Shown piece after piece: positions 50,756-62,669 of a stretch of DNA of 64,000 nt. The notes under the pieces are model-generated. The model did no database searches, had not been told where the DNA came from, and saw only the letters and a program-made list of their open reading frames with translations. The DNA is from Chrysomallon squamiferum (lineage: Eukaryota; Mollusca; Gastropoda; Neomphalida; Peltospiridae): assembly GCA_012295275.1 (NCBI GenBank), contig CM022669.1, positions 12,038,980 to 12,102,979 of the forward strand, read 5' to 3'. The position numbers were made by a program, and so were the translations under genes. Position 1 is the first letter of the stretch, and each line of letters opens with the position of its first letter.

Positions 50756-53700
50756 ATGCCTCAACTCTTGTGTGAATTGTTGTGCCGACATAAAACAACT
50801 TCATTAGTCTCAGCTACTTTTCATTTGTTGTATCAGCTAAATTGTGAACTTCAGGCCTGTGTTGAACATCTTAATGTTCACAAGCTGTTTCAATGCTCAC
50901 ACTCTGGAATGATTCCAAACCGCTTTTACTTGAATCCTGGTTTAGTTGATCCTAGAAATATTGACGTAAGTTCCCGTCATCCAGCAAATTTACCAAGGGC
51001 TCGTGCTGCCACTGCTCTTGTTCCTAAGCAGTTGAGCCCCAGATCGGCAGTTTACAGCAGGAATTCAGTTTTCTTTCCTATTCAGAATTACGTGCCTTAC
51101 CCACTTGCTAATAATGTTCTACTGCACAGCATCGCAACATTAGCAGTCTTGAAGTCTGTTGCCAGCGGACACTTTGAATCTGACGTGAGAGAAAATATCC
51201 GAGCAGACATTTTGAAAAAGATTAACCACTGCTCTCAGTCTGATTCTCCTGTAGCTGAAAAGTTTACCTCTCCAAACATACTTTCACACATAGTGAATTG
51301 TCCTATGTCGTCAAACAGGCTTTCTCCAGCATCAAAACCAGTGTCAGCATCTGGGATTTCACCTGTTCCAAGCCAAGTGTCTCCATCCAGACTTTCACTT
51401 GTTACAAACCAAGTATCATCGTCTAGGCTTTCACCTGTGTCAAACACAATGTCGTCTGAGTCAACTTCAAAACAAGACAAAATGTATACGTCAAAGCTTG
51501 GAAAGTATGATTATTTTTTTATATTTATTAATTATTTTTTATGTTCAGTTTTCCTGTTGGTGTTTTTTTAATATAAATTTTGTAGTGTTGTTTGTTTTTA
51601 TAACTATAAATTGCTAAAATTACTGCTTATACTTATAGTAGAAAGAGTTTCTTTTTTTTAGCGAAGTTTTAAAGTGTAACTAAGGCAGTATTTAAACAAA
51701 AGGTTTAATAAAATTACTTATATTTCTCTAAGTTACTATTTTATTGTTCATGGCAACAAAATGTGTCAAAACTTTGAATGTTGTCATTTTATCTCTTTGC
51801 ACCAAGAATCATGGCTTGATAGTGTACGCCGTGGACTGAATTCTGCTTATTTCTGACATTTCCACGGAAAAATGGCTGCACCCAGATTTTTTTCAGCTGT
51901 ACTCTGTTGTTGTTATTCTTTGTTGTTAATTAAGATTGGAACAAAATAAAAAATATCACGGAAATAGACTCTTTCAACAAAGATACACTTAAAAAAACTT
52001 TAACCTTTTGAAAATTGTATTATATAGTTCTCTTGCTTGTATTTTTATTTAATTTTTTATGTAGAGAAATACTGTTCATTGTAAATGCCAATACCAAATA
52101 TTGATTCTTTGATGAACCATATTTATTCAGTATAAGCATTGCCAAATATTGCCCTGAAAATTGATAGAAAATTTATTTAAGAAATAATGATGTTTTACTG
52201 ATAAATCACATGTTGCAAGACATTTTCAACAAATACTTTTATTATAATTATAAATATAAGGCATTAATATTAAACAACCATATCATGTAAAGTTGGTAAA
52301 ATAAGATTCCTTGTCCTGCGTTTATGCAACATTCAAACTTTTTTATGTTGAATTTATGTGCTAAAATGTGTTACTTACACATGAGTAAATATGGCAAGTA
52401 ATTTTATGTTTGTTACACTTCTGTTTCTTTAAGAATTGCTTAGTATGAATGTTTATATTCTGAAACGTTAAAATTTAATTTTTTACTAGGCGAAGTCGTC
52501 AGTCAAGTCCTAAATATTCTCCTAAGAAGGCGAGAAAAGAAGAAAATAAACAGAGACAGAAAAGTCCAATACCGGATAATATTTTGCCAAGTACACCTTC
52601 TGGTTCAACTACAGACAAGGTATAAAGTATTTGTAAAAAACTCTGTTAGCATTTCAGGAACTTAGCAGTTACTCTTGGTCTTGTGCCTTTAAATCTGATT
52701 ATTTTGAGTTGTGCGATTTTTACCTTCTCTGCATTTTGAGGCATAAGATTTTAAGTCTCGCATTACTTACTTTCTGAGGAAAAAATATTCATATAAAAAA
52801 TATCCCTTACTGCTAAAAGAAACAATTAGGGCATTTCTTCACATGACTTACAGTCAGAAATAACAGCAGTTGCTGATGATCGACAGATTCATCAGTTTTG
52901 TGTTCTTAATACTGTTATTAAATTAAACACACTTGAACTTTTTTTTATTTTATTATTTATTTTATTTTGTTAATTTTATTTTTTTAAGATAAGTGAAGCT
53001 ATAAATATATATTTTTTTTCATTTCTTCTTTTTTTAAGATAAGTGAAGCTATTTGGTGTTACTATGTTCAGCAAAGACAGACAGAAGATATTTACCAGAG
53101 AAAGATCCAGTTACGGAATGCCCTGTATGCTGTTCTCAAGGGAGTATTTCCATGTAATTAAAACAAACTTTATTATAAGTGTTCTGTTTGGTTTTGTTTC
53201 TTCTTACTGTCACTTTGTAGGACACTTGATTCATAAGTTAGCAATGAAATGTTACTCTTGTAACATATTCAGTTTATGAAAAATTACTCTTTAAATATTT
53301 ATATTTGATTTATTCAGTTTATTTGTAGTTTCTTATCGTTAGATTGTTAAGTTAATATTGATTTGTTTATTCTGTATAATTGCATATGTATATATTATAT
53401 GGCTTAGGTTAAACGTAGTGATCTGTATATTTATTTTAATTTTAATGTAGAAATATTAATTTCATTGGCTGCTTATTGCATTTGTATTTATTATTGCTTA
53501 TTATTAAATTATTATTATTACTATTATTATTATTAAATTGTTATTGTTACTCCTGCAGCACAATGTTGTTAATATTTTTATTATTATTTTTATTATTACT
53601 GTTCTCATTATAATTATTATTATTATTATTATTTTTATCATTATCATTATTATTGTCAGACTGTGGTCTTTACATTGTGGGCTCATCAATGAGTGGTTTC

Positions 53701-56700
53701 GGAACAAAAACATCAGACATGGATCTCTGTCTCATGTTGTCTCCTGCACAGGTATCATTTTGGCAATTAATCAAATAATCAAATGGTTTGTTAAAAAAAT
53801 CAAACTAAATAATAACTGTATTAAGCAGAATTAAGCAAATAAACTTCTGAAATAGAAATTTTATTTGTAATACCCAAGTTGGTTATTAATCAACAAAATA
53901 ATTCATACTCCAATAATTTTTATTTGCCACGGTAGTCATTTAATATTTCCTCTGTTTTTAATATGAACAGTTACTTTCTATTTTTTTTTTTTTTTCCAAC
54001 ACAAATGTATGAGAAGAATAACTGCTTTCGTTTTATAAGCTGACTGATGGCTCTCTCTCTCTCTCTCTCTTTAGGTAAGTTATAACATTATTATTATTTT
54101 TTTTTTTTTTTTTTTTTTTTTTACTGTTTTGAACATCTTTTACTTGTTTAAAACAAATTTCTGTTTTTATTTTTACAGATAGATCAGAAGAAAGAAGCAA
54201 CAGAAATACTATTCATGATCCACAGAGCAATACGCAAATGTTGTAAGTGTCCTGAATATTAAAGAATTTTTTTATTTCTCACTCATTTTGAGGTACCGTT
54301 TATTTATTTAGTAATAAGCAGTTATTAGCAGTTATTAGCAGTTATTAGCAGTTATTTTCTGGATTTCTTTTTTTTTTTACTTATTTTTTTTTATTAACAA
54401 ATCCTGTTTGCTTTTTTCTATTACTGTTGTTACTTTTCTAATTTATTGTTATTTTTTTTTGTTTTTTTAAGCTTTCATCAAAAGTCCTACTGTGATAAGA
54501 GCAAAAGTTCCTATCATGAAATTCTTTGATCATATAAGGTATGCTTAAGTTTAACATATTTAAAGAAAGGTTTCTTTCTTTTTAAAGAAATGTCATACAT
54601 AACTTTCTTTCACTTTTGCTTTAAATTTTTTTTATATTCAAACGTATATACATGTTCTGTATTTTACTGATTATATTTTCAAGCAATGTTTAAAAAAATA
54701 AATATCAGTTATTACTGAAAATTGCTTAGTATTAATTTAAACTTTTAAAAAATAATTTGGATACATATGTATTTATTATTAGTTTAATGTTTAAGAACGT
54801 GTTGTTTTTTAGTGGTGTAGAATGTGACCTCAATGTGAACAATTCAGTAGGAATCAGAAACACTCATCTACTCAGGTACTATGCATCCAGTGAGTATGAG
54901 CACTTTTGTCACAATATCATTACAGTAATAATTAATTAATAACTGATTTGTATTTCTTGGAACAATGTGTCACATGTGTGCATGTAGGTATAATTTAAAA
55001 AAAAAATCTACACATACAAAAATAAAAGTGGTTCATATTTGACTGTTAATAACCATAGAGAAAGATGTTGGAAACAACATTTGCTTATTCATGTATAAAT
55101 CTCTGTCGGAAAATAATTTTAAACCTGATTTTTGTGTGTTTTTCTCTAACTCAGTGGACTGGAGAGTTCGTCCATTGATGTTGTTCATTAAACACTGGGC
55201 TCGGTTCCATGACATCAACGATGCTCGAAAGATGACGTTGTCCAGTTACTCTCTAGCCCTGATGCTCATTCACTACCTACAATGTGAGTCAAACTGTAGA
55301 AAGAAATTAAATCTATATTTGTAAAAATAAAAAAATAATAAAACACTATATATTGTGAATTTTGAAACTCTAATTATTATTATTATTGCTGCTGTTGTTA
55401 TTACTACTTATTACTAGCGATAACTATAATAATTATTATATTTTCAAAATATTATAACTGTTACTATTATTATTATCATTATTATTATATTGTTGCTGTT
55501 GTTATGATTATTATTAATAATATTATTATTACTATTATTATTTAATTTGTTGCTGTCACATTTAATACTGCATATAGTGTGCATTATTAAAAGATAATTA
55601 TAGAGTGAATATTCTGTTTGAAATCTTGAGGCTTAATTAGATTGTAATAAAAACAATTAAAATACGAAGTAAAAATTATTAATGTCAGTACTTCAGTATC
55701 TAAGGCAGAGGGAAAATAATCACGCATTCAGTCTTTGTTAACTACTGTCAGTTGTTCATTAACCTTCACCATCAATGTCAGATTAGTGTTACTGTTTTGA
55801 CTGATCTCTTTGTCTGTATCAAATTTGTTATCTTTTCTCCTTTTTCTTCACTTACAAAGCCTGCAAGCCTCCCGTTCTTCCATGTTTGCAGACGTTATAC
55901 CCTGTGAGTATCGTATTCACGGTTTTGTTTTTCATTTCTCTGTAGTTTTAATTACTACTATCATATGACCTTTGATGTAAAAAAAATTTAAAATAAAATA
56001 CAAAAAAAGTTATTAATAAAAACATTAAAATAATAATATGATACAAAGAAAAAATAAATTGTACAACCTGCTTTGATAAATAAATAATTATTTCGTTACT
56101 TTATTCACGTATTTTAAAAAATATAAATTAGTTTTTATTGATGCTGTTTGAAAAAGGGTATCCCAACAAGCAAGAAAAACTACTGATTATCTTGGATATA
56201 CCAGAGCACTGGTTATAACACAAAACAATACTGAGAGCAAGTATTGTAAGATTATGTTATTGATACTGTTTGTAATTGTTGTCTAGGATCATTTCAACCC
56301 GAGTACTGACATCCGAGATCTCAAGCTCAGTGCTCCGTTGTCAATGCAGAAAATGCACAACAGTGATTCAATGGGTGACCTGTTTCTTGGCTTCCTCAGA
56401 TACTACACATGTGACTTTGAGTAAGTTTTATTTGAAAGTCTTTATAATGCTGATAAATATATATATAATATTTCTGTTTTTTTTTTTTGAATCCCAATAT
56501 CTGGAATTATCATTGCTGCTGTTGATTCTGCTACTACTTACTATTATTACAAGCTATCTTGTTTCAAAACCCAAAACACAGAATACTAAAACGTTTATTT
56601 TTGGGGTCTGAAATATCATAGCTACTTTTTTTCAGTGTTCTGATACAAAATGGCTGACATCAGTTGATATTTGTTAGGAGAGTTCAACTTACATCAAGTA

Positions 56701-57924
56701 TTTCATGTCTTAATGCTGCCAAACTCTGTTAATGATGTGTGTGTATATACTTTTTTTTTTTTTTTTTTTTTTTTTTGAAGCTACAAGAGTCAAGCTATAA
56801 GTGTCAGAAAAGGCTGTAGAATACAGCGAAGTTCATTGCACTCTCTGGACAGTCCTAGTCAGTGGAAATGTTTCTGTATTGAAGGCAAGTCCACTTTTAA
56901 CCTACTGTGTAAATAATTTCTATGATATGCATATATGTGTGTGTATATATATATAAACATTTTTGTTATTATTATTATTTTTTTTTTTTTTTTTTTTATT
57001 GAAATATGTCATATGTAACAGTAAACAATTTCTAACAGAAATATTGACAATCCAAATAGAAAGAAAGGTTTTTCAACCCTACATTCCATACTAATATAAT
57101 TTCTGAAATTTTTCTAGGTTTAGAGGTATGGAAAATGATTTCTAATTATTAACAAACAAAAAATGTTTCTGCACTGACAAACACATGATATGTAGTAACA
57201 AAATGTCAGAGTTTCTTTATTACTAATTTTATAAAATTGTAGGATGTTATAAAGTATAATTTTAAAAATCATGCAGCCTTATGTTCTGAGACGATTTCTC
57301 TTAATATTTCATTACTGAGACTTCTTATTTTGGTAATATTATAGTCTTACTGTATATGAAAAAGAAAGTAAAAAATCAACACTTGCAGTATCCTTTTGTT
57401 TTATAAAAAGAAGAAGCAATTTGTGAATAATCTCTTAAGCATTTTGGTATTAATTACTAACACAGAAATAAATCTTAAATTATTTGTATTAATAGGGGGC
57501 TTTGTATTTAATAATTAAAAACAAAACGACATATTATAGTCTAGTAAACATTATTTCATATAAATGTGTTTAAAACTAATAATAACATAATTGGTACTGC
57601 AGTAAGTAGTGTTGTTTTTATTATATTAAACATAATTATTTATTTTTTATTTTTTGTCTCGTTTCTCAACTTATTATTTTTAATTTTCAGTGGTATTGGT
57701 GCTATTTTACATATTAAATTAAACATATTAAACATATTCAAACTGATATTTTTAAATGAACATTACATTATCATTTTGTTTTAGAGCCATTTGATGGTTC
57801 AAACACTGCAAGAGCTGTTTACGATGAGTACACCTTCACCAGAATCTACCGAGTGATACGAAACAGTTACCTGAAACTTGAACAGACCAAAGATGTAGAA
57901 GAAATACTGAAATTTCCCTTTTGA
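50756..57924 (+). CDS. TENT2: GLD2/TENT2-like cytoplasmic poly(A) polymerase
   Basis: Non-canonical poly(A) polymerase that lengthens mRNA tails in the cytoplasm. Twelve coding exons join in phase: 50756-51504, 52490-52619, 53039-53153, 53660-53751, 54179-54242, 54472-54538, 54813-54889, 55155-55283, 55860-55903, 56287-56420, 56781-56884 and 57785-57924, giving 614 residues. The Ser-rich N-terminus has four 12-residue repeats. The nucleotidyltransferase core has IVGSSMSGFG and the metal-binding DMD (351/353), with the third Asp in GVECDLNVNN (411). The PAP-associated part has RVRPLMLFIKHWA, MTLSSYSLALMLIHYLQ, MGDLFLGFLRYY and EEPFDGSNTARAV. The first ATG has a poor context directly after an in-frame stop. 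Met52 at 50909 (MIPNRF, better context) resembles the vertebrate N-terminus and may be the real start (563 residues). The exon 12 donor is GC, not GT. UPF1 lies divergently upstream. Confidence 0.93.
50909..50911 (+). other. Alternative GLD2 start codon
   Basis: ATG in context GGAATGA opens MIPNRFYL, similar in position and sequence to the vertebrate GLD2 N-terminus. It competes with the upstream ATG at 50756, which has T at -3. Confidence 0.5.
51321..51464 (+). repeat. Coding 36-bp tandem repeat, four copies, in GLD2
   Basis: Units start at 51321, 51357, 51393 and 51429 and encode 12-residue Ser-rich repeats of the type SPVPSQVSPSRL. A more diverged partial copy precedes them (51285-51320). 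It lies in the disordered N-terminal half, before the catalytic core. Confidence 0.9.
52979..53052 (+). repeat. Duplicated splice acceptor of GLD2 exon 4
   Basis: A 24-bp block (T-run, TTAAG, ATAAGTGAAGCTAT) occurs at 52979-53002 and again at 53029-53052, 50 bp apart. The second copy is the real intron end and exon start (exon from 53039). Splicing at the first copy would hit a TAA just before the true exon. Confidence 0.85.
54040..54080 (+). other. Candidate recursive splice site in GLD2 intron
   Basis: Branch-point-like CTGACTGAT (54040-54048), a (CT)10 pyrimidine tract (54051-54070), then TTTAG directly joined to GTAAGT (junction 54074/54075). This is an acceptor fused to a donor, a zero-length exon, within the 427-nt intron 53752-54178. 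Confidence 0.6.
54318..54356 (+). repeat. Four-copy decamer repeat GCAGTTATTA
   Basis: Four near-perfect head-to-tail copies inside the GLD2 intron between exons 6 and 7; the last copy is one base short. Confidence 0.95.
55374..55560 (+). repeat. Imperfect TTA/TTG/CTG trinucleotide region in a GLD2 intron
   Basis: Interrupted ATT-type repeats mixed with GCTGTTGTT blocks. A similar imperfect tract lies at about 53505-53655 in the intron before exon 5. Confidence 0.85.
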
Positions 57925-58434
57925 CATAGCTGTAGAATGGTCATGTATATATGTATATAGACTCCATTTGTCAACCTTAATTGTAGTTAAAGAGGACACA
58001 AATGAAAATCTGGATACAAATTTCTAGGATATAACTATTATTTTAGTCTTTCTTGTCTTTTTTCTTTCTTTCTTTCCTTTTTTTTATTTTTTCATTATTT
58101 TTTTTATATGTGAATGTGAAAGATGTTTCATCATTGTGTCTGTTATGTTCATTTCAGAATTATTCAGGATTAATTTATGCTGACAGTTGTGTAAAATATT
58201 CGAATGGATTATAATTTTATATTTATTTGGCTTTGAAGAAAAAATCAAATTTCAAAATTGTGTTTGTGAGGCAGCTATGTGAAAATTGGAATTGCATTTG
58301 TGAATTAATTTAAAGTTGTGAGAAGCACTTGGTCACTTGCAATGTTTATGGTTCATTTTTGTCACCATGTTTTTCAGGAATGTTTTTAATGAACTGAGCT
58401 GCAATATGCACACAAATGGAAATATAATTCTTTG

Positions 58435-58440
58435 AATAAA
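58435..58440 (+). terminator. Candidate poly(A) signal of GLD2
   Basis: AATAAA about 510 nt after the stop codon, the first canonical hexamer that I found in the 3' UTR. Confidence 0.45.
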
Positions 58441-58949
58441 TCTACTTAAAAGCTGAGAATATTTATATTCTTTTAATTTTTAATATATTAAGACCTTTGC
58501 TACAGATTTTATAAAGATTTTATGAATTTGTATATTGAAAACTAACTTATAAACATAATTTTCATTAAATCAATCAGTGTTACGTATTAAGAAGATATTG
58601 AGAAGAGTAAAATTTTGCAATATTATGACAAACTCTTCTTATGCTTGAAAATAAATATTAATACAGTTAAAATAATAATATTAATAAATAAATAAATAAA
58701 AACATTTAAAATAATGATTACCAAATGTGTTAATCATTGTTAAGATTCATTTAACCAACAATTATTACTATAACCTATTTCATTGTTGTTGTTGTTATGT
58801 CACTGATATGAAGTAAAAGGATAATCAGTGTTGAAACATTTGTGAACACTTTTCATAAAACACACAAACTGTATAGCTTTTATTATTTTGTATGTGTGTG
58901 TGTGTGTGTCGTTAATGGCAATGATACTGAATTTTCTAATTCCCAAGGA

Positions 58950-59790
58950 AGAGATAAAAAGAATCAATTGATATTTTAAATCTTTGAGAGTGCTGGTAAA
59001 TTATCAAGATATGAAAACTTTATGAAATGTTGGTATGGATTGATTTTTTTTTTTTTTTTAAATCTCAGGAAATGTTGTTCAGTATTTATACTTTAAAAAA
59101 GTGAAATATTAGTATGAACTGATTCTTTATATCTCATTGAATCCTCATATTTATTGATGCTTGAAAAAAATTGATGTGGATGAATTCACTAAATCTCAGT
59201 AAATGATTATGAATAGTGATAGTTGAAAACTGAAATGTTATAGTGAATAGATTCTTTAAGTCTCAGAGAATGGTTTTAAGTATTTAAACTGAGAAATTTA
59301 GTGAAATGTTCATATTGATTGATTCTTTAATTCTCATAGAATGATCTTAAAGTGCTGAGTTGTGAAATGTTGATATAGATTGATTCTTTGTATCTCGGTG
59401 AATTCTTTTGTGTATTGATACTTGAAAAACAGTGAAATATTGATGTGGATCAATTCTTTGGATCTCAGCAAATGATGTTGAATACAGAAACTTCAAAAGA
59501 ATGTAATGTTGATATGGATTGATTATTTATATTTCACTGAATGCTGTTTAGTATTGAAATGTGCAAATGGTGAAATATTGATGTGGATTGATTCATTAAT
59601 TCTCAGCAAATGTGTTAAGTATTGAAACTTGAAAGCAGTGAATGCTTATATATATATTATGATGCTTGAAAACATAGTCAAATGATGGTGCAATACTTAT
59701 ATGGATGAACACTTGAAAACTTAAACTGTTGTGTAGTTACTCTTTAAAATTCAGTGAATGGCTGTTAAGTACTGAAACTTGGTGAACTTG
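58950..59790. repeat. Degenerate ~68-bp tandem repeat, about ten copies
   Basis: Copies begin near 59023, 59102, 59168, 59231, 59301, 59362, 59432, 59501, 59570 and 59638, spaced 61-79 bp. A rough consensus per unit is: TGAAATGTTGATATGGATTG, then ATTCTTTAAATCTCAG, then TGAATGATGTTAAGTATTG, then AAACTTGAAAA. Copies are only partly similar, so the array is old. Partial copies flank it on both sides. Confidence 0.85.
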
Positions 59791-59971
59791 GAATACATTA
59801 TCTGTGAAAGTTCAGCTACATTTTTTGTTTGTTTTCTTCTTATTAGAAGAACTAATTAATATACATGGCATTTCATGTTTGTAATCTTTATCAGTATGAC
59901 AAGCAGGGAGAATGAAAATTATTGGTTTAGAATTTGATGAAAACCACAAAATAGTTAATATTTTTATAATT

Positions 59972-59995
59972 TAAAAAAAAAAAAAAAAAAAAAAA
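59972..59995. repeat. A24 homopolymer
   Basis: Twenty-four uninterrupted A on the plus strand. No element that it could be the tail of was recognised upstream. Confidence 0.95.
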
Positions 59996-60395
59996 TATTG
60001 AGACATCTTATTATATCTACATATTAGTGTATTTTGTTTTATACAACTGAGGTTTATGTGCATTTCTTATATCCTGTATATTATATTTGATAATAAACAC
60101 ATTGATTTACACTTCATTTTATTACTTTTGCCTTTGTGCATTGAGTGTTTTGCATTTTGTGGTCTTTCATGTTTGTACTGTTAATAATTATTTAATGTCA
60201 CGAGGCTAAAAATTAGACTGTGATCTCACCTAAATATAAATAAAAATATTTTTCCAGAGGTTCTAGTCTCCTTTTTTTAAATTTTTTTATTTTTTTAAAT
60301 TTTTTTTTTTTTTACTATGGAACAAGTTGCTTTTGATCAAGTGAGTAAAAAATTAAGATGCTCGAGTTATGGTATTAACCTGTATCAGTTATGTG

Positions 60396-60413
60396 CTTTG
60401 GCCAGTGCCAAAG
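60396..60413. other. Small perfect hairpin
   Basis: CTTTGGC-CAGT-GCCAAAG: 7-bp arms and a 4-base loop. A second weaker inverted pair (TGCATG / CATGCA) lies about 80 bp downstream. Too short to be called an RNA gene. Confidence 0.4.
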
Positions 60414-60595
60414 GGTGCAGTTCAGGGAGGGAAAAGATGTAGATTCTCATCATGCTTGGCAAGATACAAGGAAATGCAGGGTGCATGCAGCTGGCCATGC
60501 AGTTTTGTTTGTTCTTTTCACTTCTCACTTTTTAAATCTTCTGATGCTGTCTGTCGTTCTGTTGTCTGATTGTAACACCCAAAACAATTCCCAAC

Positions 60596-60639
60596 TTTTT
60601 TTTTTTTTTTTTTTTTTTTTTGCCAGTGGTCTTTTTATT
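60596..60639 (-). other. Encoded poly(A) run after a poly(A) signal (minus strand)
   Basis: On the minus strand AATAAA (60639-60634) is followed after 12 nt by 26 uninterrupted A (60621-60596), which looks like the 3' end of a retroposed transcript. It lies about 370 bp beyond the tubulin stop codon. Confidence 0.5.
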
Positions 60640-61012
60640 ATTAAAACTCATTATATACAGATAAAAATAAAGAAAAGAAAAAAATGAACCAAAACAAAAA
60701 CAAGGTTTTGGGATGCAAAAAATCCTATATAAATAAATCCTTTAAGAAGAGTAGTGCATAAGGAATTTGCCCACTACATATAAATACTCAAATGTTAAAT
60801 GAATGTTTCATTTCTAAAGAATATCTATATCTTTATATAGATACATAGAGAGAGAGAGATAGACAAAGTTACAATCTACATACCTGCAAATTTCTATTTA
60901 TTTATTATTTATTTACTTGACTGTTCACTTGCTTACTTACTTGTATTTATTTATTTATTTATTTTATTATTATTATTGTTATTGTTATTGTTATTGTTAT
61001 TCATTGGTCTGT

Positions 61013-62636
61013 CTATGTATCTTCGTTCGGCTGTATTTCATCTCCAGGAACTTTGTTTGGGTGCATTTCATCTCCAGGAAGTTTGATCGGGTGCATGTCA
61101 TCATCTCCAGGGCCTTTGTTCGTGTGCATTTCATCTCCAGGGACTTCAGCATGCTCCTGAGGTGAGACACCTTTTACGTTTCCCGGTGAACCACCTTTGA
61201 TCGCCCATTCTTGCTGCTTCTTAGGTTTCTTTGGCTTTTTCGTAGTCGCCGGTTTATCATAATTTTTTCTAGTCCGCGATCTATTACTTTTCACATATCC
61301 AGATTCCATGACGGTGTCTAAACCCACTTCTTCATAGTCTTTCTCCAAAGCAGCAAGATCTTCGCGAGCTTCGCGAAATTCGTCCTCCTCCATCCCTTCC
61401 CCTATGTACCAGTAGACGAAAGAACGCTTGGCGTACATCTTATCGAATTTGTTGTTCAGAACAGCGAAGGGTTCGGCGATTGCTGTGGTATTGCACATCA
61501 TGCACAGTGAACGGTTGACTTTGGGCAGATCACCGTGCGGTACTGCTGTTGGTGGTTGGTAGTTGATACCAACCTTAAAACCTGTCGGACACCAGTCTAC
61601 AAATTTGACGTATGACCCAGCTTTGGCATCGATAATTGCTTTATTTACATCCTTTGGTGTTACATCACCGCGGTACAACATGCAGCAGGCCATGTATTTC
61701 GATTTCGACGGATCGCATTTTACCATCTGGCTGTCGAGACTGAAAGTTTGCCGTGTCAGCGATTTAATCGAAATTACCTTTTTGAATAAATCCTCTTTTG
61801 TAGCGATCGGCGCATATGTCGCTAGTGGAAAGTGGATTCTTGGGTAAGGCACCAAGTTAGTTTGAAATTCCGTCAGGTCTACGTTGAGAGCTCCGTCGAA
61901 ACGAAGAGATGCAGTGATGGAACTAACCACCTGGCCAATCAGCCGGTTTAAATTAATGAAATTTGGTTTTTTAACTTTGAGTCTCTTATTACACATATCA
62001 TAGATTGCCTGGTTATCAATAAGAAAGCTGACGTCAGAATTTTCTAGAGTAGTATGAGTTGTTAGGATAGAATTGTAAGGCTCTACGACTGCCGATGAAA
62101 TATTAGGAGACGGATATACGGAAAATTCCAGCTTGGATTTTTTCCCATAATCTTCTGAAAGGTGTTCCATGAGGAGCGAGGTAAATCCAGACCCGGTTCC
62201 TCCACCAAAACTGTGAAAAACTAGGAAACCCTGCAGACCGGAGCAAAGATCGGCCACCTTACGGATTCTGTCCAGAGCTAGTTCTATTATCTCCTTACCA
62301 ACAGAGTAACGACCACGAGCATAATTATTAGCTGCGTCTTCTTTGCCTGTGATTAGTTGTTCTGGATGAAACAGATGTCGATAGCTTCCTGTTCGCACTT
62401 CATCTGTCAGGGAGAAAGGATTAAAAGGAAATGATGTATAACGCTGTGGTGTGTATGTCTGTCTATATATCTACTACGAATATTATTTAAAGAATTTTTC
62501 AGGCCGAACGGGAAAGACGAACCACTATTATTTCAGTCAGTTAGACTAAAAGTTAGCTTATCTTTAAACATATGCTGTTATTATTGCTGTTGTCGCTAAT
62601 GTTAATACATCAGTCAATAGATTTTATTTTCAGTCA

Positions 62637-62669
<33 letters not shown>

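Larger units (their letters stand above)
57925..61012. other. Non-coding interval between converging GLD2 and tubulin genes
   Basis: Begins with the GLD2 3' UTR; AATAAA at 58435-58440 is a plausible 3' end (about 530 nt UTR), with later matches at 60092-60097. Contains the degenerate tandem repeat at 58950-59790, an A24 run (59972-59995), a slightly GC-richer patch at 60390-60520 with a small hairpin, a T26 run (60596-60621) and (GAGA)n near 60849. No coding exon recognised. Confidence 0.7.

Noticed and set aside
62034-62041. TGACGTCA inside the tubulin coding exon
   Set aside because: It encodes part of the SDVSF segment of the core and lies far from the promoter; treated as chance.
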